Origin: Brachypodium distachyon
Taxonomy: Eukaryota; Streptophyta; Magnoliopsida; Poales; Poaceae
Assembly: GCF_000005505.3 (NCBI RefSeq)
Contig: NC_016131.3
Coordinates: 40,630,855-40,694,854, forward strand
DNA length: 64,000 nucleotides
Direction: 5' to 3'
Part shown: positions 45,701-57,158 of the stretch, in pieces
Layout of the letters: each line of letters begins with the position of its first letter
How positions within the stretch are numbered: position 1 is the stretch's first letter
Translations under genes and position numbers: made by a program
Notes under the pieces: generated by a model
The model's input: only the letters and a program-made list of their open reading frames with translations
Databases searched by the model: none
What the model was told of the DNA's origin: nothing

Positions 45701-48597
45701 TTGCTTAATATTGCTCGTAAAGTTGAGAGAAAATTATAGCGAGGGTCTACTACAAATGAGTCGAGCCCACAAGGTAATGATACAGAGGATTGTGTTGCTG
45801 AACTAAAAAGGGCATGTGATGAAATAAATGTGATACCTGTTGAATTTTCTGCACCATGTGAAATTATTGTCGTACATGGTGATTCAAGTGCACCTACTGC
45901 TGAAATTAATTCTTCTAATGATTTGAGTGCACAAATTAATTTTGATATTGATGAGAACGAATCATGTGAGGAAATAACTAATGTTTTCGGAGAAACAAGT
46001 GAGATAGATAAATTTGATTTAGGTTTTGTCGAGTTGATTAGACATGAAATGATTGATAAGGATCCACCTATTAATTCTTTGTGTTATATTACACTTGATA
46101 CACCTATGTATTTGTCACATGCAATGGATAAATTTTCTGAATTAGCAATTTCAAAATCTTTTGCTAATGCTCATGGATACGCTATTCATTTAATTGGAGA
46201 ACATGATGTGAACAATAACTTTTTTGTGGATGAAATTTGCATTACTTGTGATAATTTTCCTTTCTTGAGAGAAAATAATTTTTTGCATACGCCTAATCAT
46301 TTTGATAAGAGCTCCAATATTGGTGTTGATTATTTGCCAAGTAGTTCTTTACACGATTGTTTGAATATTAGTGCTTTGACATGCTCTAAATTTGAGCATC
46401 TTGTAGTAACTAATTTGGGTACCATTAATTATTATTCTCTAGTGTTGGGATGGTATAATGGTGAGCGGTGCAAACCAAATACAAGATATTGTTTCACTTA
46501 TATATGCAAAACATATTGTCAATCTTCTTGCTGGAATGATATTCATGATGATTGTTTGACTAATTATCTCATGAGATTGTGTTATAAAACATTAATTGTG
46601 CAACATGGGAGTGGAGTTAAAAATAACGATATATACATATACCATGCGCATACCTTGTCTCTTTTGTTAGCATATTTTCAGCATAAACGACGCCGATGAC
46701 GGCTTTCCTTTCAAGAAAGGCAGGATGATATGGACATGCTAACCATGGATACGACCATTAGAACCCTAATTGTTGGTATATCTAATAACAATTATAATCA
46801 GGTGAATTCAATTACAAAATGTTTTCAATATGTTACTTGCAAAGAGGCAGAGCTACTATCTTGTGTAATCTTATTATGTAGGCATCTTATTGAACTTTAC
46901 AAGTCCAAAGTGAAGATGAAGTGTGATAGCTTGCAAAGGGAGAATCAAAGTGAAGCCTATCAAGTCTACTTTCCAACAAATCAAACGGCACATGATTCGG
47001 AGCTTGCTAGAGAAAGATATCACGAATTAAAGTTGAATCCGATTCGGGTCCGAGCTGTCAGGAGACCCGAATTTGTTTTAATCACCCAGGCCGCATCCGG
47101 AGTCCAAATTTGTTTTTCTGTTTCCTAAAGAGTTGTAGTTTGTTAGGAAAGTTAGAGATAGAGTTGGATTTCGGCCTCCTTACTCAAGGTGGACGAAAAT
47201 ATCTCTCCCTCCTCCTTTATATACCCCATCAGCCCCCCTAAGGAGCCTTGGGTTTTGATTAGATAAAGTTTAGCCATTTTTGCTACCTTCATGTAATCGT
47301 GTGTGTCGGTTAGACCACCTGTTTTACCGTCGTCAAGACTCCAACTTATCGTCTCGTTGAGACATTGGTTTAATATAGTATACTCGCAATTTTAGATTGC
47401 ATCCGCTATTTATCTTGTTCTTGCTTGTTCTTCGATTGCTTGCAGGAACAAAGACCTTCGTGGTCAGGTTGATTGTGCCCCTGCGTGATCAATAACCCTC
47501 TGGAGTTGGTGTATCGATTGCTAAGGTACTGCCTCCTAGGCCGTAGTCGGATCGTCAACGTCACCTCTTACCCAAATCGAGAGTTATCAATCTCATCGAA
47601 AGATCGGGCCACCCCGACCCACATCACGTGGTATCAGAGCTTAAGATTGCTCGGTGAGATTTTTCCAGTTTATCCGTAGTTTAGATCTGTTTTTACCTAT
47701 CGTCCAAAAAAAGCCAAACAAAAATCAGAATTAGTTACCTTGTCATAGAACCAATCTGAGCCTTGCAATTTTCACATTAGTATTTGCATTGTTGAATCTT
47801 TGCTGCATTAATCATGTCGAGTTGCTGGATTAGATTGGATCGTTTTTTAGATTTTTTCTACTAGATCGAACTTGCTTTTGGTTTTCTTGTTCTTCGTGCG
47901 ACGCAGGTTTCCTTCATCAATCTTCCGCCGCCAAACTTCCGGCCACACCACCGCCATAATCTCCCGCCGCCACCATATCTTCCACCGAGTCCCTCTTCGA
48001 GTCCTACACCGTGTCCCTCTTCGAGTCCTACACCGTGTCCCTCTTCGAATCCTACATCGAGTCGGCAAGTTATAGTTTTCAGTCGCGAGTTCGAGTCCGA
48101 GTCCAATCAAGAGTGCTTTTGGAAAGTGTTTCATAATAGATCGAATTTTGTTTAGAAATCAAGTAGTTCGGAAAGTTGTGAAAAAAAGAAAGGAAAGAAA
48201 AAAAAAAGGAAAGAAAAAAAAAGAGAAAGAGTTCGAGTCAGTTAGACTACCTGCTACTTTCGTGTAATCGCGTGTGTCGGTTAGACCACCTGTTTTACCG
48301 TCGTCAAGACTCCAACTTATCGTCTCGTTGAGACATTGGTTTGATATAGTATACTCGCAATTTTATATTGCATCCGCTATTTATCTTGTTCTTACTTGTT
48401 CTTCGATTGCTTGCAGGAACAAAGACCTTCGTGGTCAAGTTGATGGTGCCCCCGCTTGATCAATAACCCTCTGAAGTTGGTGTATCGATTGCTAAGGCGC
48501 TGCCTCCTAGGCCGTAGTTGGATCGTCAATGTCACCTCCTACCCAAATCGAGAGTTATCAATCTCATCGAAAGATCGGGCCACCCCGACCCACACCA
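42758..48597 (+). mobile_element. gag-only non-autonomous Gypsy, copy 2, rearranged into a three-LTR array
   Basis: Opposite orientation to copy 1. 5' LTR 42758-43572, missing about its first 200 bases. Primer-binding site TGGTATCAGAAC at 43575. Leader to 45113, gag-type frames 45114-46699. Second LTR 46726-47626 after a polypurine tract. A second primer-binding site (TGGTATCAGAGC at about 47629) and leader follow to 48239, then a third LTR fragment 48245-48597. The order LTR-internal-LTR-leader-LTR indicates unequal recombination. The left junction may use the shared word gtgtgat. No matching target duplication was found, as expected after truncation. Confidence 0.8.
45114..46699 (+). pseudogene. 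gag-plus-novel-domain frame of the gag-only Gypsy, copy 2
   Basis: Homologue of the minus-strand frame at 24323-22714. The gag part (FEGKNDAETYIDWE, KTVDDYYNEFQIITLRSGL) is broken by a frameshift near 45455 and a TAG at about 45737. The downstream part 45830-46699 is open over 289 residues and includes the Cys-rich segment (CNGERCKPN, YCQSSCWNDIHDDC). It ends QHKRRR then TGA where copy 1 reads on. Copy 2 reads through the place where copy 1 has a TAG. Confidence 0.65.
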
Positions 48598-48868
48598 GGG
48601 TGCCGCAGAATCTAGATGCACCAAGTCGTCAAGTGTGTCTAGGCGACTTGTATCTAAGTTGGGGGGTGTCCTCTTGGCTCCCCCTCCCGGTCCTTTATAT
48701 ATGCAGAAACTCAGGTCTCAGGTAGAGTCGAAGTCGGTTACAATGAGGAGATATATTCTAATTAACCTTCCTTGTCTAGAGTCGCGAGATTTGGCATGTA
48801 AACACCTGGAGTTGTAGTAGGCTTCCTTGTGGGCCCCCAGCTAGGCTGTACCGTGTATACTCGAGTCC
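48598..48868. mobile_element. unidentified transposon remnant between copy 2 and the host Gypsy
   Basis: About 270 bases that belong to neither side, with a promoter-like CTTTATATATGC (about 48691). The right junction is abrupt at about 48869, where the host RNase H resumes (CTGCCCCCCGCAAGCGGC). It may be an LTR fragment of another element. Confidence 0.35.
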
Positions 48869-50959
48869 ACTCATGCTGCCCCCCGCAAGCGGCTAGTGCA
48901 GCACCCCGTGTACTTCGTTAGCACGGTGTTGCGTGATGCCCGGGTACGGTACCCGCAGATCTAGAAGTTTTTGCTTGGGATCCTGCTCGCTTCACAGAAG
49001 CTGCGCCATTACTTTCAGACGCATAGCATCACGGTGGTGTTAGGGTTCTGCTTGGAGCGAGCCCTCATCAACCGTGAAGCCGCCGGGAGGGTGGCCGAAT
49101 GGAGAATGGAGCTGGCAGAGTTCGGGCTGCGTTTTGCGAATACCAAAAGCATCAAGAGCGCTGCTCTCACTGACTTTGTCGTGGAGTGGACGTCCACGGG
49201 GATAGAGGAAGAAGAGCTGGAAGCGAGCCTTCCCGGCAAATTGGATGACGGGCATTGGGTCATGTACTTCGACGGCACCTTCTGTCTGCAGGGCGCCGGT
49301 GCTGGAGTGGTGATCAAGTCGCCCACTGGAGATCAACTCAAATTCATGATACAGCTCGACTTCGCCAACTCCACCAACAACACAGCACAGTACGAGGGGC
49401 TGCTAGCCGGGCTACGCGCGGCAATCGCCCTCGACATCAAGCGCCTGGTTGTTCGCAGGGATTCTCAACTCGTGATAAACCAGGTGAACAAGGACTACGA
49501 CTGCCCCCAGATGGCAGCGTACGTGGAGAAGTGCGAAAGCTGGAGTCCAAGTTCAAGGGACTTCGGTTTGAGCAGGTGAAGCGCAAGGACAACTTTGTTG
49601 CGGATGAACTGTCCAAGTGGGCAGCGGAACACAGCAAGGTGCCTCCTGGGGTATTCGTACAGGGGCAGTCAAAGCCCTCTGTCAATCTCAAGACTGTTGC
49701 CGGGGAAGCCCCTCCGGCAACCCAAGGAGAACCCGCAGCTGCGGGGCACCATGCCACCGAGCTCGTGGCATGCATAAGCCGGGAACCGCCACCCTGGGGG
49801 CGGATTTTGTTCGTTACCTCAGGGACAGAACCCTCCCGGAGAAAGACGTTGCTGCGGAGTGAGTGGCTCGGCAAGCCAAGATGTATGCCCTGGTAGATGG
49901 GGATCTCTTTCGGAGGTGTCCAAACGGAGTGATGCTCCTTTGCGTGCCCCAGGAGGAAGGGCGCACACTGCTGGAGGATATCCATCGAGGCACATGTTCG
50001 CACCATGTGGCCTCCAGGGCACTAGCTAGGAAAGCATTCCGGCACGGCTTCTATTGGCCAAGAGCCTTAGCCGACGCCGAGCAACTAGTCAAGACCTGTG
50101 AAGCATGCCAGTTTCACGCCAAGAAGAGTAACCAGCCAGCGCAAGCCCTGCAAGTCATCCCGTCCTCGTGGCCATTCGCGGTCTGGGGCTGGACATCGTC
50201 GAAAAGTTGCCGAAAGCTGTTGGCGGCTACGAGTACCTCCTTGTAGCCATCTACTAGTTCTCGAAGTGGATCGAGGTGGAGCCTGTCCGAGCTGTCACAG
50301 CGCAGGCGGCCATGAAGTTATTCACCAATAATGGCACACAATTCACTAATGCGGTATTCCAAGCTTACTGTGAGGACATGGGCACTAAAATTCACTTCAC
50401 CTCTGTTGCTCATCCGAGGAGCAACGGGCAAGTGGAGCACGCTAACGCAGAGGTACTGAGCGGGCTCAAGACGAGAACCTTTGACAAGCTCAAGGGCCAC
50501 GGGAAACACTGGATTGAAGAACTCCAGCCCGTGTTGTGGTCGATTCGGACCACACCAAGTCGGGCGACGGGCCAAACTCCGTTTTCCCTCGTCTACGGGG
50601 CAGAAGCTGTGCTGCCCCTCGAGCTCAAGCATGGGTCACCTCGGGTACGCACGTACGGCGACAAGAGGCAACACGTGCAGAGGATTGACGGCCTTAGCTT
50701 CATCGAGGAGATTCGATGCCAGGCTGCTGTGCGAGCTACAGGCTACCAGCAGGGGCTCCGTCGTTATCATGACAGGAGAGTCCATCCTCGGGGGCTCGAG
50801 GTTAGAGACCTCCTCCTGTGCCGGATACAAGGAATGAAGGCTGGGAATAGGTTGACTCCAAACTGGGAAGGCCCTTTCCGGGTAGTGCAGGTGACCAGAA
50901 CGGGGGCTGTCCGGCTGGAAACCGAAGAAGGCTTGCCGGTGCCCAAGTTGTACTCGTGA
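48869..50959 (+). pseudogene. RNase H and integrase of the host Gypsy, broken
   Basis: RNase H part: a stop at about 48961, then an open frame 48971-49579 with MYFDGTFCLQGAGAGVV and TAQYEGLLAGLRAAI. A frameshift lies near 49530. Integrase part: zinc-region motif CEACQFHAKK (about 50098), a frameshift in the catalytic start near 50190, then KLFTNNGTQF at about 50310. There a block of roughly 15 codons holding the second catalytic Asp is missing compared with the copy at 36700-36780. SVAHPRSNGQVEHAN (catalytic Glu) and FSLVYGAEAVLPLE follow. Non-functional. Confidence 0.75.
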
Positions 50960-52461
50960 AACGGTGGTGCCTTACCCACGGGTGACGCTGCGGCAGCATG
51001 CCTCTTTAAGCTAGTGTAGCCGGGCAGGGCCCGATTGTAATCCGCTAGCGCAAAGTCGAATAAAGATAAGTGTTGTTTCAGTAAATATTGTGTTTTGTTG
51101 TTAATGTGTGCCTCTATCTCCTGCTCTAGGTGCACAGAATTGTCTGTTCATCCTTGGCTGTGAGCAGGGAGCTGCCGGAACCCCGAAAACCAAGCTCGTT
51201 CCCGGGACGCCCCGGAACGAGGCCTAGCAGTTGATGAACCCGTTCACAACGTGCTACTTGCCTGCACGGCACCGTGGAATAGAAAGGATGCTCACACCCA
51301 AGTCTGAGGTCGACTCTTCTGTGCCCGGGGGTTGGGAGGTAGGAGGTTATCCAATTAGTGTTGTCTTTTTTGGTGCATTTCGAATTTTTTTTCTATGCAC
51401 CATGGGCACTGCAAGAATCTAACATGCAGGTTAAAGGCGGGGACGAAGGCACACTGTGGTGCTCGTGGAGCAGTCACGGGTGTCATCATCTTGCAGGTAA
51501 GTTGTACGTACATGGCAATTACTTCGAGGTTTGGTGCAGGACTCTGAGACAGGGCCAGTGCCTCCACGCATCAACCGGTGGTTTCGCGTGCGTGGCGGCA
51601 AAGGCAGCACTCCAACTATTAAAAGACCGGAGCAAGTGCAACACCAGCAACGAGCAAGAGAGCAAGTGATATCGCACAGAGGCGATGGTTGTGCATCCCT
51701 CTGCGCTTGTCGCTGAGGGTGTTCCCACCATCGCGGCCCTGCCACATCGCTTAGAGGAGGACACCAGGGGCAAGAGGCGAGAGGCGTCGCGAAGACACTG
51801 TGGCGGTGCATGCCTCCGTGCATGCCGCTGGAGGATGCACTGCCACAACGTCTTTGCCACGGCTTTCAACAGGCTGCTCTAAATGCAGAGGGAACAGAAA
51901 GCTAAGTACTTTGTTTCGAGTCCTTAGTTCTTCCTTAATCACATTGGTTTGCTGAGGTAAGCTCAGTCCCCGTGTAGCCAGAGTGTAGGAAGGACGCTTG
52001 CGGGGGGAGGACGCCCTCCACACGTGGCTCGCGGGTCCGTCCCGGAGGCGTGCGTGCTGGGGGAGTTAATCCGCAGGTGGAATGGCTGGCCGCTGCTGTT
52101 TAGCCCTAGGTTGGCACTGCGGGTCCATCCCGGGTCCCTGGTCTGGCTGAACTTGCAGTTGGCAAGGTCCCCGGGTACACAAGGTAAAGCACGAGAAGGA
52201 CAGAGCCCCTCCCCGGCAAGCTAGTTCAAGGCGGAAAAGCAAGCAAATTGACATTGGATAAAATGAAATTCAGACATACAAGTTCGCGATAAGCATTCAA
52301 AGTGACAAGGGCCAACACAAAGTAACGCGCCTCGTGCCAGTTAAAGGGGAATAAGCAAAAAGCGAAAAACGAAAGATACAAGGAACGGCTACACGGGGGG
52401 TGCTTCCGGGGCAGTGGACTCGGCGGCGGGCGTCTCCTCGACAGCGACCTCCTCCTCATCT
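50960..52461 (+). other. spacer between integrase and antisense ORF in the host Gypsy
   Basis: Non-coding. It is homologous to 37414-38390 of the second copy, including a run taagctagtgtagccgggca and a tataaag-free gaataaagataag word. 51890-52460 has no counterpart there. No gene was recognised on either strand. Confidence 0.5.
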
Positions 52462-55276
52462 TCACCAGTGCCCAACCTGCCCCGTCATCCGCACGACCAT
52501 CTCGTCGACGAAGCGGCTGACGGCGTTGGTGTGCTCCTCCTTGTTCTCCTCTGGCGACCAGTTGTTGAAGATGGTCTCAAAGGGGAACTCCGGGTAGGCC
52601 TGGTGGACCCGCGGCAGGATAGCGCCGGCAACCTGAGACGCGGTGACGCTCACTTGCCGGTCCCCGAAGCTGCGGATGCCTCCATGACCATCAACCTTCC
52701 CACGAACTCCGCGAAGAAGGGGATGAGGGTGCTGACGTTGCTGCCGTCGATGGCTGCCGGGGGTACCCCCAGCTTCGATAGCGACTCGTTCCCCACCTCC
52801 GCCAACCTGTGGAGCAGGGCCGTGCTTTCCTGCGCTGGATCCCGAGCTTCGCGTGGTTGCGGCGGGCGAGCTCGGTCTCGGCCTTCAGGCTCCTGAGGTC
52901 GTCCTTCAGCTTGGAGATCTTCGATGCCTTCTCCAAGTTCTCCTTGTCAAGCTGTCGAAGATCATTCCGGGCGACGTCCAGCTCGCCCTTCAGGGCTGCG
53001 TTGGCGTCGGTCGCAGCCTTGAGCTGCTCCTGGAACTCGCGTTCCCGGGTTTGGAGCTGCTCCTGCAAATCCTTCTCCCGGGACTCGGCCCATATCGCTG
53101 CAGCCTGGGCTGCCGGGGCCTGCTTCCTGAGTTACTGGCGCAACTGCTGGATCTCAGAGGAGTAGCTGGACATGAGCCTGCTCTTCACGTCGAGGCGCTC
53201 CTAGAAGCCCCTTAGGGCTTCCTGGTGCTCCCCCTCGGCTCGAAGACGCGCCGCCTCCAATGACTCGAGCACTTGTTGGTGCTCCGCGTGCAACTCCTGT
53301 AGCTGGCGCTGGATGTGCGCTTCTGGGACCAAGGGCTCGGATGCCTCGGCCCGGGCTTGCTACGCCGCCCGGATCTCCTCCTGGAGGCGCGCCCGCTGCA
53401 GCCGACGCTCCTCGACCTCCTCCCGCGCATCGTCCAGCCGGCCCTGGGCTGCCGCGAGCTGTTGGCGCACCCGGTTGTAGCAGCTGACGAACCCCAGCTG
53501 CTGCCACTTGATGCCCTCGATGATCTCGTGCCCCTGATCGAAGATGCTGGGGTCCCAGTTCAGCGGACCCCAACCTGCCCCCGCGACCGCCCCGGCACTT
53601 GAGGAGGCTCCCGCGGCCCCAGTCTGTGACCGCACCACCTCCTCAGACACCGGCGAAGGCAAGTGCGTCCTTCCGCTTCCACCGGCCGCGAGCTCGTCCC
53701 TTGCCTCCGCTTGGGGGCTGGGCGACCGCTCGCGGCTGGCCTCTGTTGTGGCACGGTCAAGGGGCTCGGACCCGGTGGCCATTACCTCCCTGGTCAGCAC
53801 TGGGTCGGTGGCTTGGCCGCCGGGAGAGTCCCCTCTGTCCCCGCTTCGCCCGGTGAAGAGTTGCTCCAGCATCACCTCAGGAGTGGCTTCCGCGCTGGCT
53901 ACGGTGGCCCCTAGGGTGAGTTCCGCGGTCCCCTCTCCCGCAGTGGCGGCAGCAGAAGGGGCTGCAGGAGGGATCGTTAGAAAAAATGAAGTGCAAGTTA
54001 AGAAAATAGAATGGGGAGGAGTGCTGTGGCGAGTGTGGCATACCTTGCGTAGTGCCCCTCCCTCTGCGACGGTCGCCTCTTGGCGCTCGCCGTCATCCGT
54101 TGCCAGGTTGGTCCCGGCAACACTTCCCGTTCCTGGATAAGGAAGCGCGGAAGGAGTATTAGACACGGAAGGAACAAAAAGAGAAAAGTGGTACATGACA
54201 AGGTTGCCGGGCGTACCTGCTCCTGGGACCGCCTGCTTGCTTACGGTGTGGGCGACGCCGCACACACCCACTGTTTCCGTCGTCGCCGCGCCCCCCGTCC
54301 CGACTTGGGGGGCTTCCCCCGCTCGTGCCGGGGGCTGTGCGTGGCTTCTTGCTCAAGGTCGCCGGTGGAGAGCTCACAGGTCCCCTCTTCCCCGCCGGCC
54401 TGAGGCAAGAAGAGTTATTCACCGAAATGCTACCAAAAAAAAGGAAATATAGTTCGAGGAAGATAGCTTACTTCGCTGGGTTCAAAACCAGTCAGCGATC
54501 GGCGAAGATCCCTCCCGCAGGAGTCACCTTCCCCGCTAGCGGAGCGTTCCCTCTACCGCCAAAGCTCCCCACCGCGCCGAGGGATGAGCCCCGGGCCGGT
54601 GGGCGGGCAGGAGGGAGAGCAGCATGATGTCGTCGTTGGCACTGTCCCCTTCCGCAGGGCTGTCAGCACCCCGGAACCCCTTGTCCTCGGATGTGTCGAC
54701 AACCTCGCGGGAGACGTCGTAGCCGGCGGAGGCGCCCGCCGGCTCCTCAGAATCCCCGTCCGAGTCGTCCTCCTCCTCACTCTCGGCCACCGGTTGCTTC
54801 CCGGTCCGAGCCCTTGGTTGCGGGGGAGGGCTACTCGACGGTGTCTCCGCCATGATTCCCCACTCGTTGCGGGGTGGGTAGTTGTTGGCTCCCGGGTTGG
54901 CGACATCCACGTGGAGTGCTGTCACACCCGGTGGAAGCCCGGCAAAGGGGGAGTTGTCGCCGGTGATCCCCGTGAGCCATGTTCGGATCTGCTCCATCGT
55001 CAGCCCTCCTCGTTGCAGCCTCATCCGGTTGCCCTCCCCCGATTAGGTCCAGACTGGGTGCGTTCGGTGCTGTAGCGGAGCAATGCGCCTCGCGATGAAG
55101 CTTCGGGCCACGTCCAGATCCGTGAGCCCCGCATGCCGCAGTGCCACGATCTTGTCGCAGATCGGCGCGAGCTCGGCATCCCTGGCGTCACGGTCCCGCC
55201 AGTCGCGGGACTTCTTCGGCAGCGTGGTGGGCCTCTCCCTGCTCGCAGAGGGGTAGTGGGGCCAGAGATCGTGCAC
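52462..55276 (-). CDS. antisense ORF of the host Gypsy (probably spliced, coiled-coil)
   Basis: Minus-strand frames in order: 55276-55043 (ARDAELAPICDKIVALRHAG, then VARSFIARRIAPLQ), 55024-54536 (acidic, SEEEDDSDGDSEE), 54271-53360 (contains SIFDQGHEIIEGIKWQQ), 53068-52691 and 52653-52462 (coiled coil, then EFPFETIFNNWSPEENK-like end). The FxQGHxxIxxIxxQQ motif and following coiled coil match the antisense ORF at 38199-40137. The stop after HPVWT and the frame shifts between blocks may be introns or damage. The family is associated with Tat-like Gypsy elements; its function is unknown. Confidence 0.55.
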
Positions 55277-55438
55277 CCGCTCCTCCCGTTTCGACGGGAG
55301 GAGGCGTAACGGCGGCCTACGTGGCCGGGTTCCTAGCTTGGCCTAGGGACCCACGCGTCGGGAGGGCATAGCCCGGCAACCGACCTAAGATGATACTACC
55401 CGGGAGCTCAAGGTTGCCGGCCCACACCCGGGGGCTAC

Positions 55439-56174
55439 TGTCGTACCAGTGGCCCTCGGGGCCCCACTGGTGCGGGACGTGTGGGTCGCAACTGACAAGA
55501 TCCCGCTAGGGCGGCTCCCCGGGAGGGGCGAACCCGGGAAGCTCCCACCTCGCTCCCCCGCAATTTGCCGGGCAACGGTACCGGGGCACCTTCCGGGTAC
55601 TAGAGCTTCAGGGGTTGTAGGTGGGCCCGACGGAGCAGTGGAGACAAGACCAAACAGCGGGCGCAGTGAATTTAATGCATCGAGAGGAGTCACATCGGCA
55701 GGGCTAGTCTTGCCCAACAAGTCTAGAGCGGCTACCCTAAGAACTGTTTTGTTTACAATGCACAGTGGCCTGGGCGCTGCATGAAAGCGTGGATCTACAG
55801 TAGATTAAGTTTTGTGGCAATGACACGCGTGTAGATAACATGTCACGCTGCCTGCATCGGCACCAGTGGTATCTCCTTACCTATTAAAAGAGGACCAATG
55901 TCATCGGTCAAAGGGTTCGAACCCTAGTCAGTAGCAAGTAGTATTGTACCCGTTCATAGCAGAATCTCTTAGAAGAACAAGTAGCTCACCCAGAAACCCC
56001 CCGGGAGAATCCGTAAGAACACACACATTCGTGAATACAACAAACAGCTGGACGTAGAGTGTTACACCTCCGGATGGCCCGAACCTGGGTAAATCTAAGT
56101 GTCTACACTTCCCGCTCACCGAACAACAAGGGGGTGCCCAGCATCCCCGGTGCCGGAGACCCATGCTCCTGGCA
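55439..56174 (+). repeat. 3' LTR of the host Gypsy element
   Basis: Closely matches 20977-21757 along its length, with small deletions. It is followed directly by the target duplication atagg (56175-56179). Confidence 0.88.
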
Positions 56175-56179
56175 ATAGG

Positions 56180-57158
56180 AATGTCATGCACACTCAATTC
56201 TTTGAAATTTAAATTAGGTCTTCCCTAATGCTTGGAATCCTTAAAGTTGCAAAATATATATACGTGAAACTTAGGCAACAGCAACGTGCAAGCGCTCCTC
56301 TCCTTTTCTTTGTAATTGTAAAAATACCTCTACATACACTCGTGCGTGGTTTCATTTTTATTTTCTTTAGAGAAACATGGTATAGACACGTATACGTCAC
56401 AAACACAACACACATGTACACTCACCTTCGTGAACACGCGCACACACCTTATTCCTACTAGCACGTCCAAAACTCACCTTATGAACGCACATTAGACTGA
56501 GGCGTTTTTTTTCTGTTGTGTTGTATAATGCGTTTCCTTGTAAATTTTAAGCAAGTATAAGTAGCAAGATCAGTACTATTCCGTACTAAAATGCACAATG
56601 AGAGGCAACGTATCAATGTCCTGTTGTCCTGCTAATAGAAAGAGCAAATCATTGAGACAACGCAACAGACAAACGTGTCCTGTGATCATCAGGGTCTTGC
56701 ATGTCATCGGCTACAGACGAGACGACTAGCGCTGCATGGGAACAAATCACCTGACAGTGCAAATCGATCGTCTGATACATGGCCGCACACGTACGTATGC
56801 ATCGATGGCGTGCCTGCATCCAGCTTAGCCAAGCATGCGTATGTACGTCGGTCGATCGGTGCAGTGGGTGCCAGCCATATCTTTAACGCATCAGCAACTC
56901 GTGATCGATCCAACACATGTCGATCGGTGCAGTGGGTGCCTCCAACACATCGTGGCTTCACATTGCTGCAAAAGCTAACTAGCCCCATTCCGCCGCCGGC
57001 CGGTACGGTGGTCCTCCTGCACCAATTTATCTTACGGAGGCGCCATGTAAGTTCAACTTTCACAATTACTGCTCGGGCGCTTATAAAGAGCCTCGCCTTA
57101 TAGCTAGATTGTCCACAGCTAGCACCATTCTGTCTTTACAATCAAGTGATCTCAACTC
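56180..57158 (+). promoter_or_regulatory. right flank of the Gypsy and promoter of the DUF6817-like gene
   Basis: 56180-56240 continues the sequence interrupted at 20976. A TATA box GCTTATAAAG lies at about 57079-57088, about 70-80 bases before the ATG at 57159. A direct repeat of 22 bases (containing TCGATCGGTGCAGTGGGT) occurs at 56851-56872 and 56919-56940. Nothing else was recognised. Confidence 0.55.

Larger units (their letters stand above)
20977..56174 (+). mobile_element. giant nested Gypsy (Tat-like) LTR retrotransposon, host of all insertions in this interval
   Basis: 5' LTR 20977-21757 and 3' LTR 55439-56174 both start TGTCGTACCAGTGGCC and are closely similar. The 5-bp target duplication atagg is present at 20972-20976 and 56175-56179. 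The element's own internal parts, in order: leader 21758-21829, gag-protease 26943-29600, reverse transcriptase start 29600-29999 and continuation 33323-33697, then RNase H, integrase and antisense ORF 48869-55300, with a purine-rich tract (cccgggggctac) before the 3' LTR. The other segments are later insertions or rearrangements. Integrase motifs, the YMDDIV-type reverse transcriptase and an antisense ORF before the 3' LTR fit the plant Tat lineage. All coding parts are broken. Confidence 0.85.
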
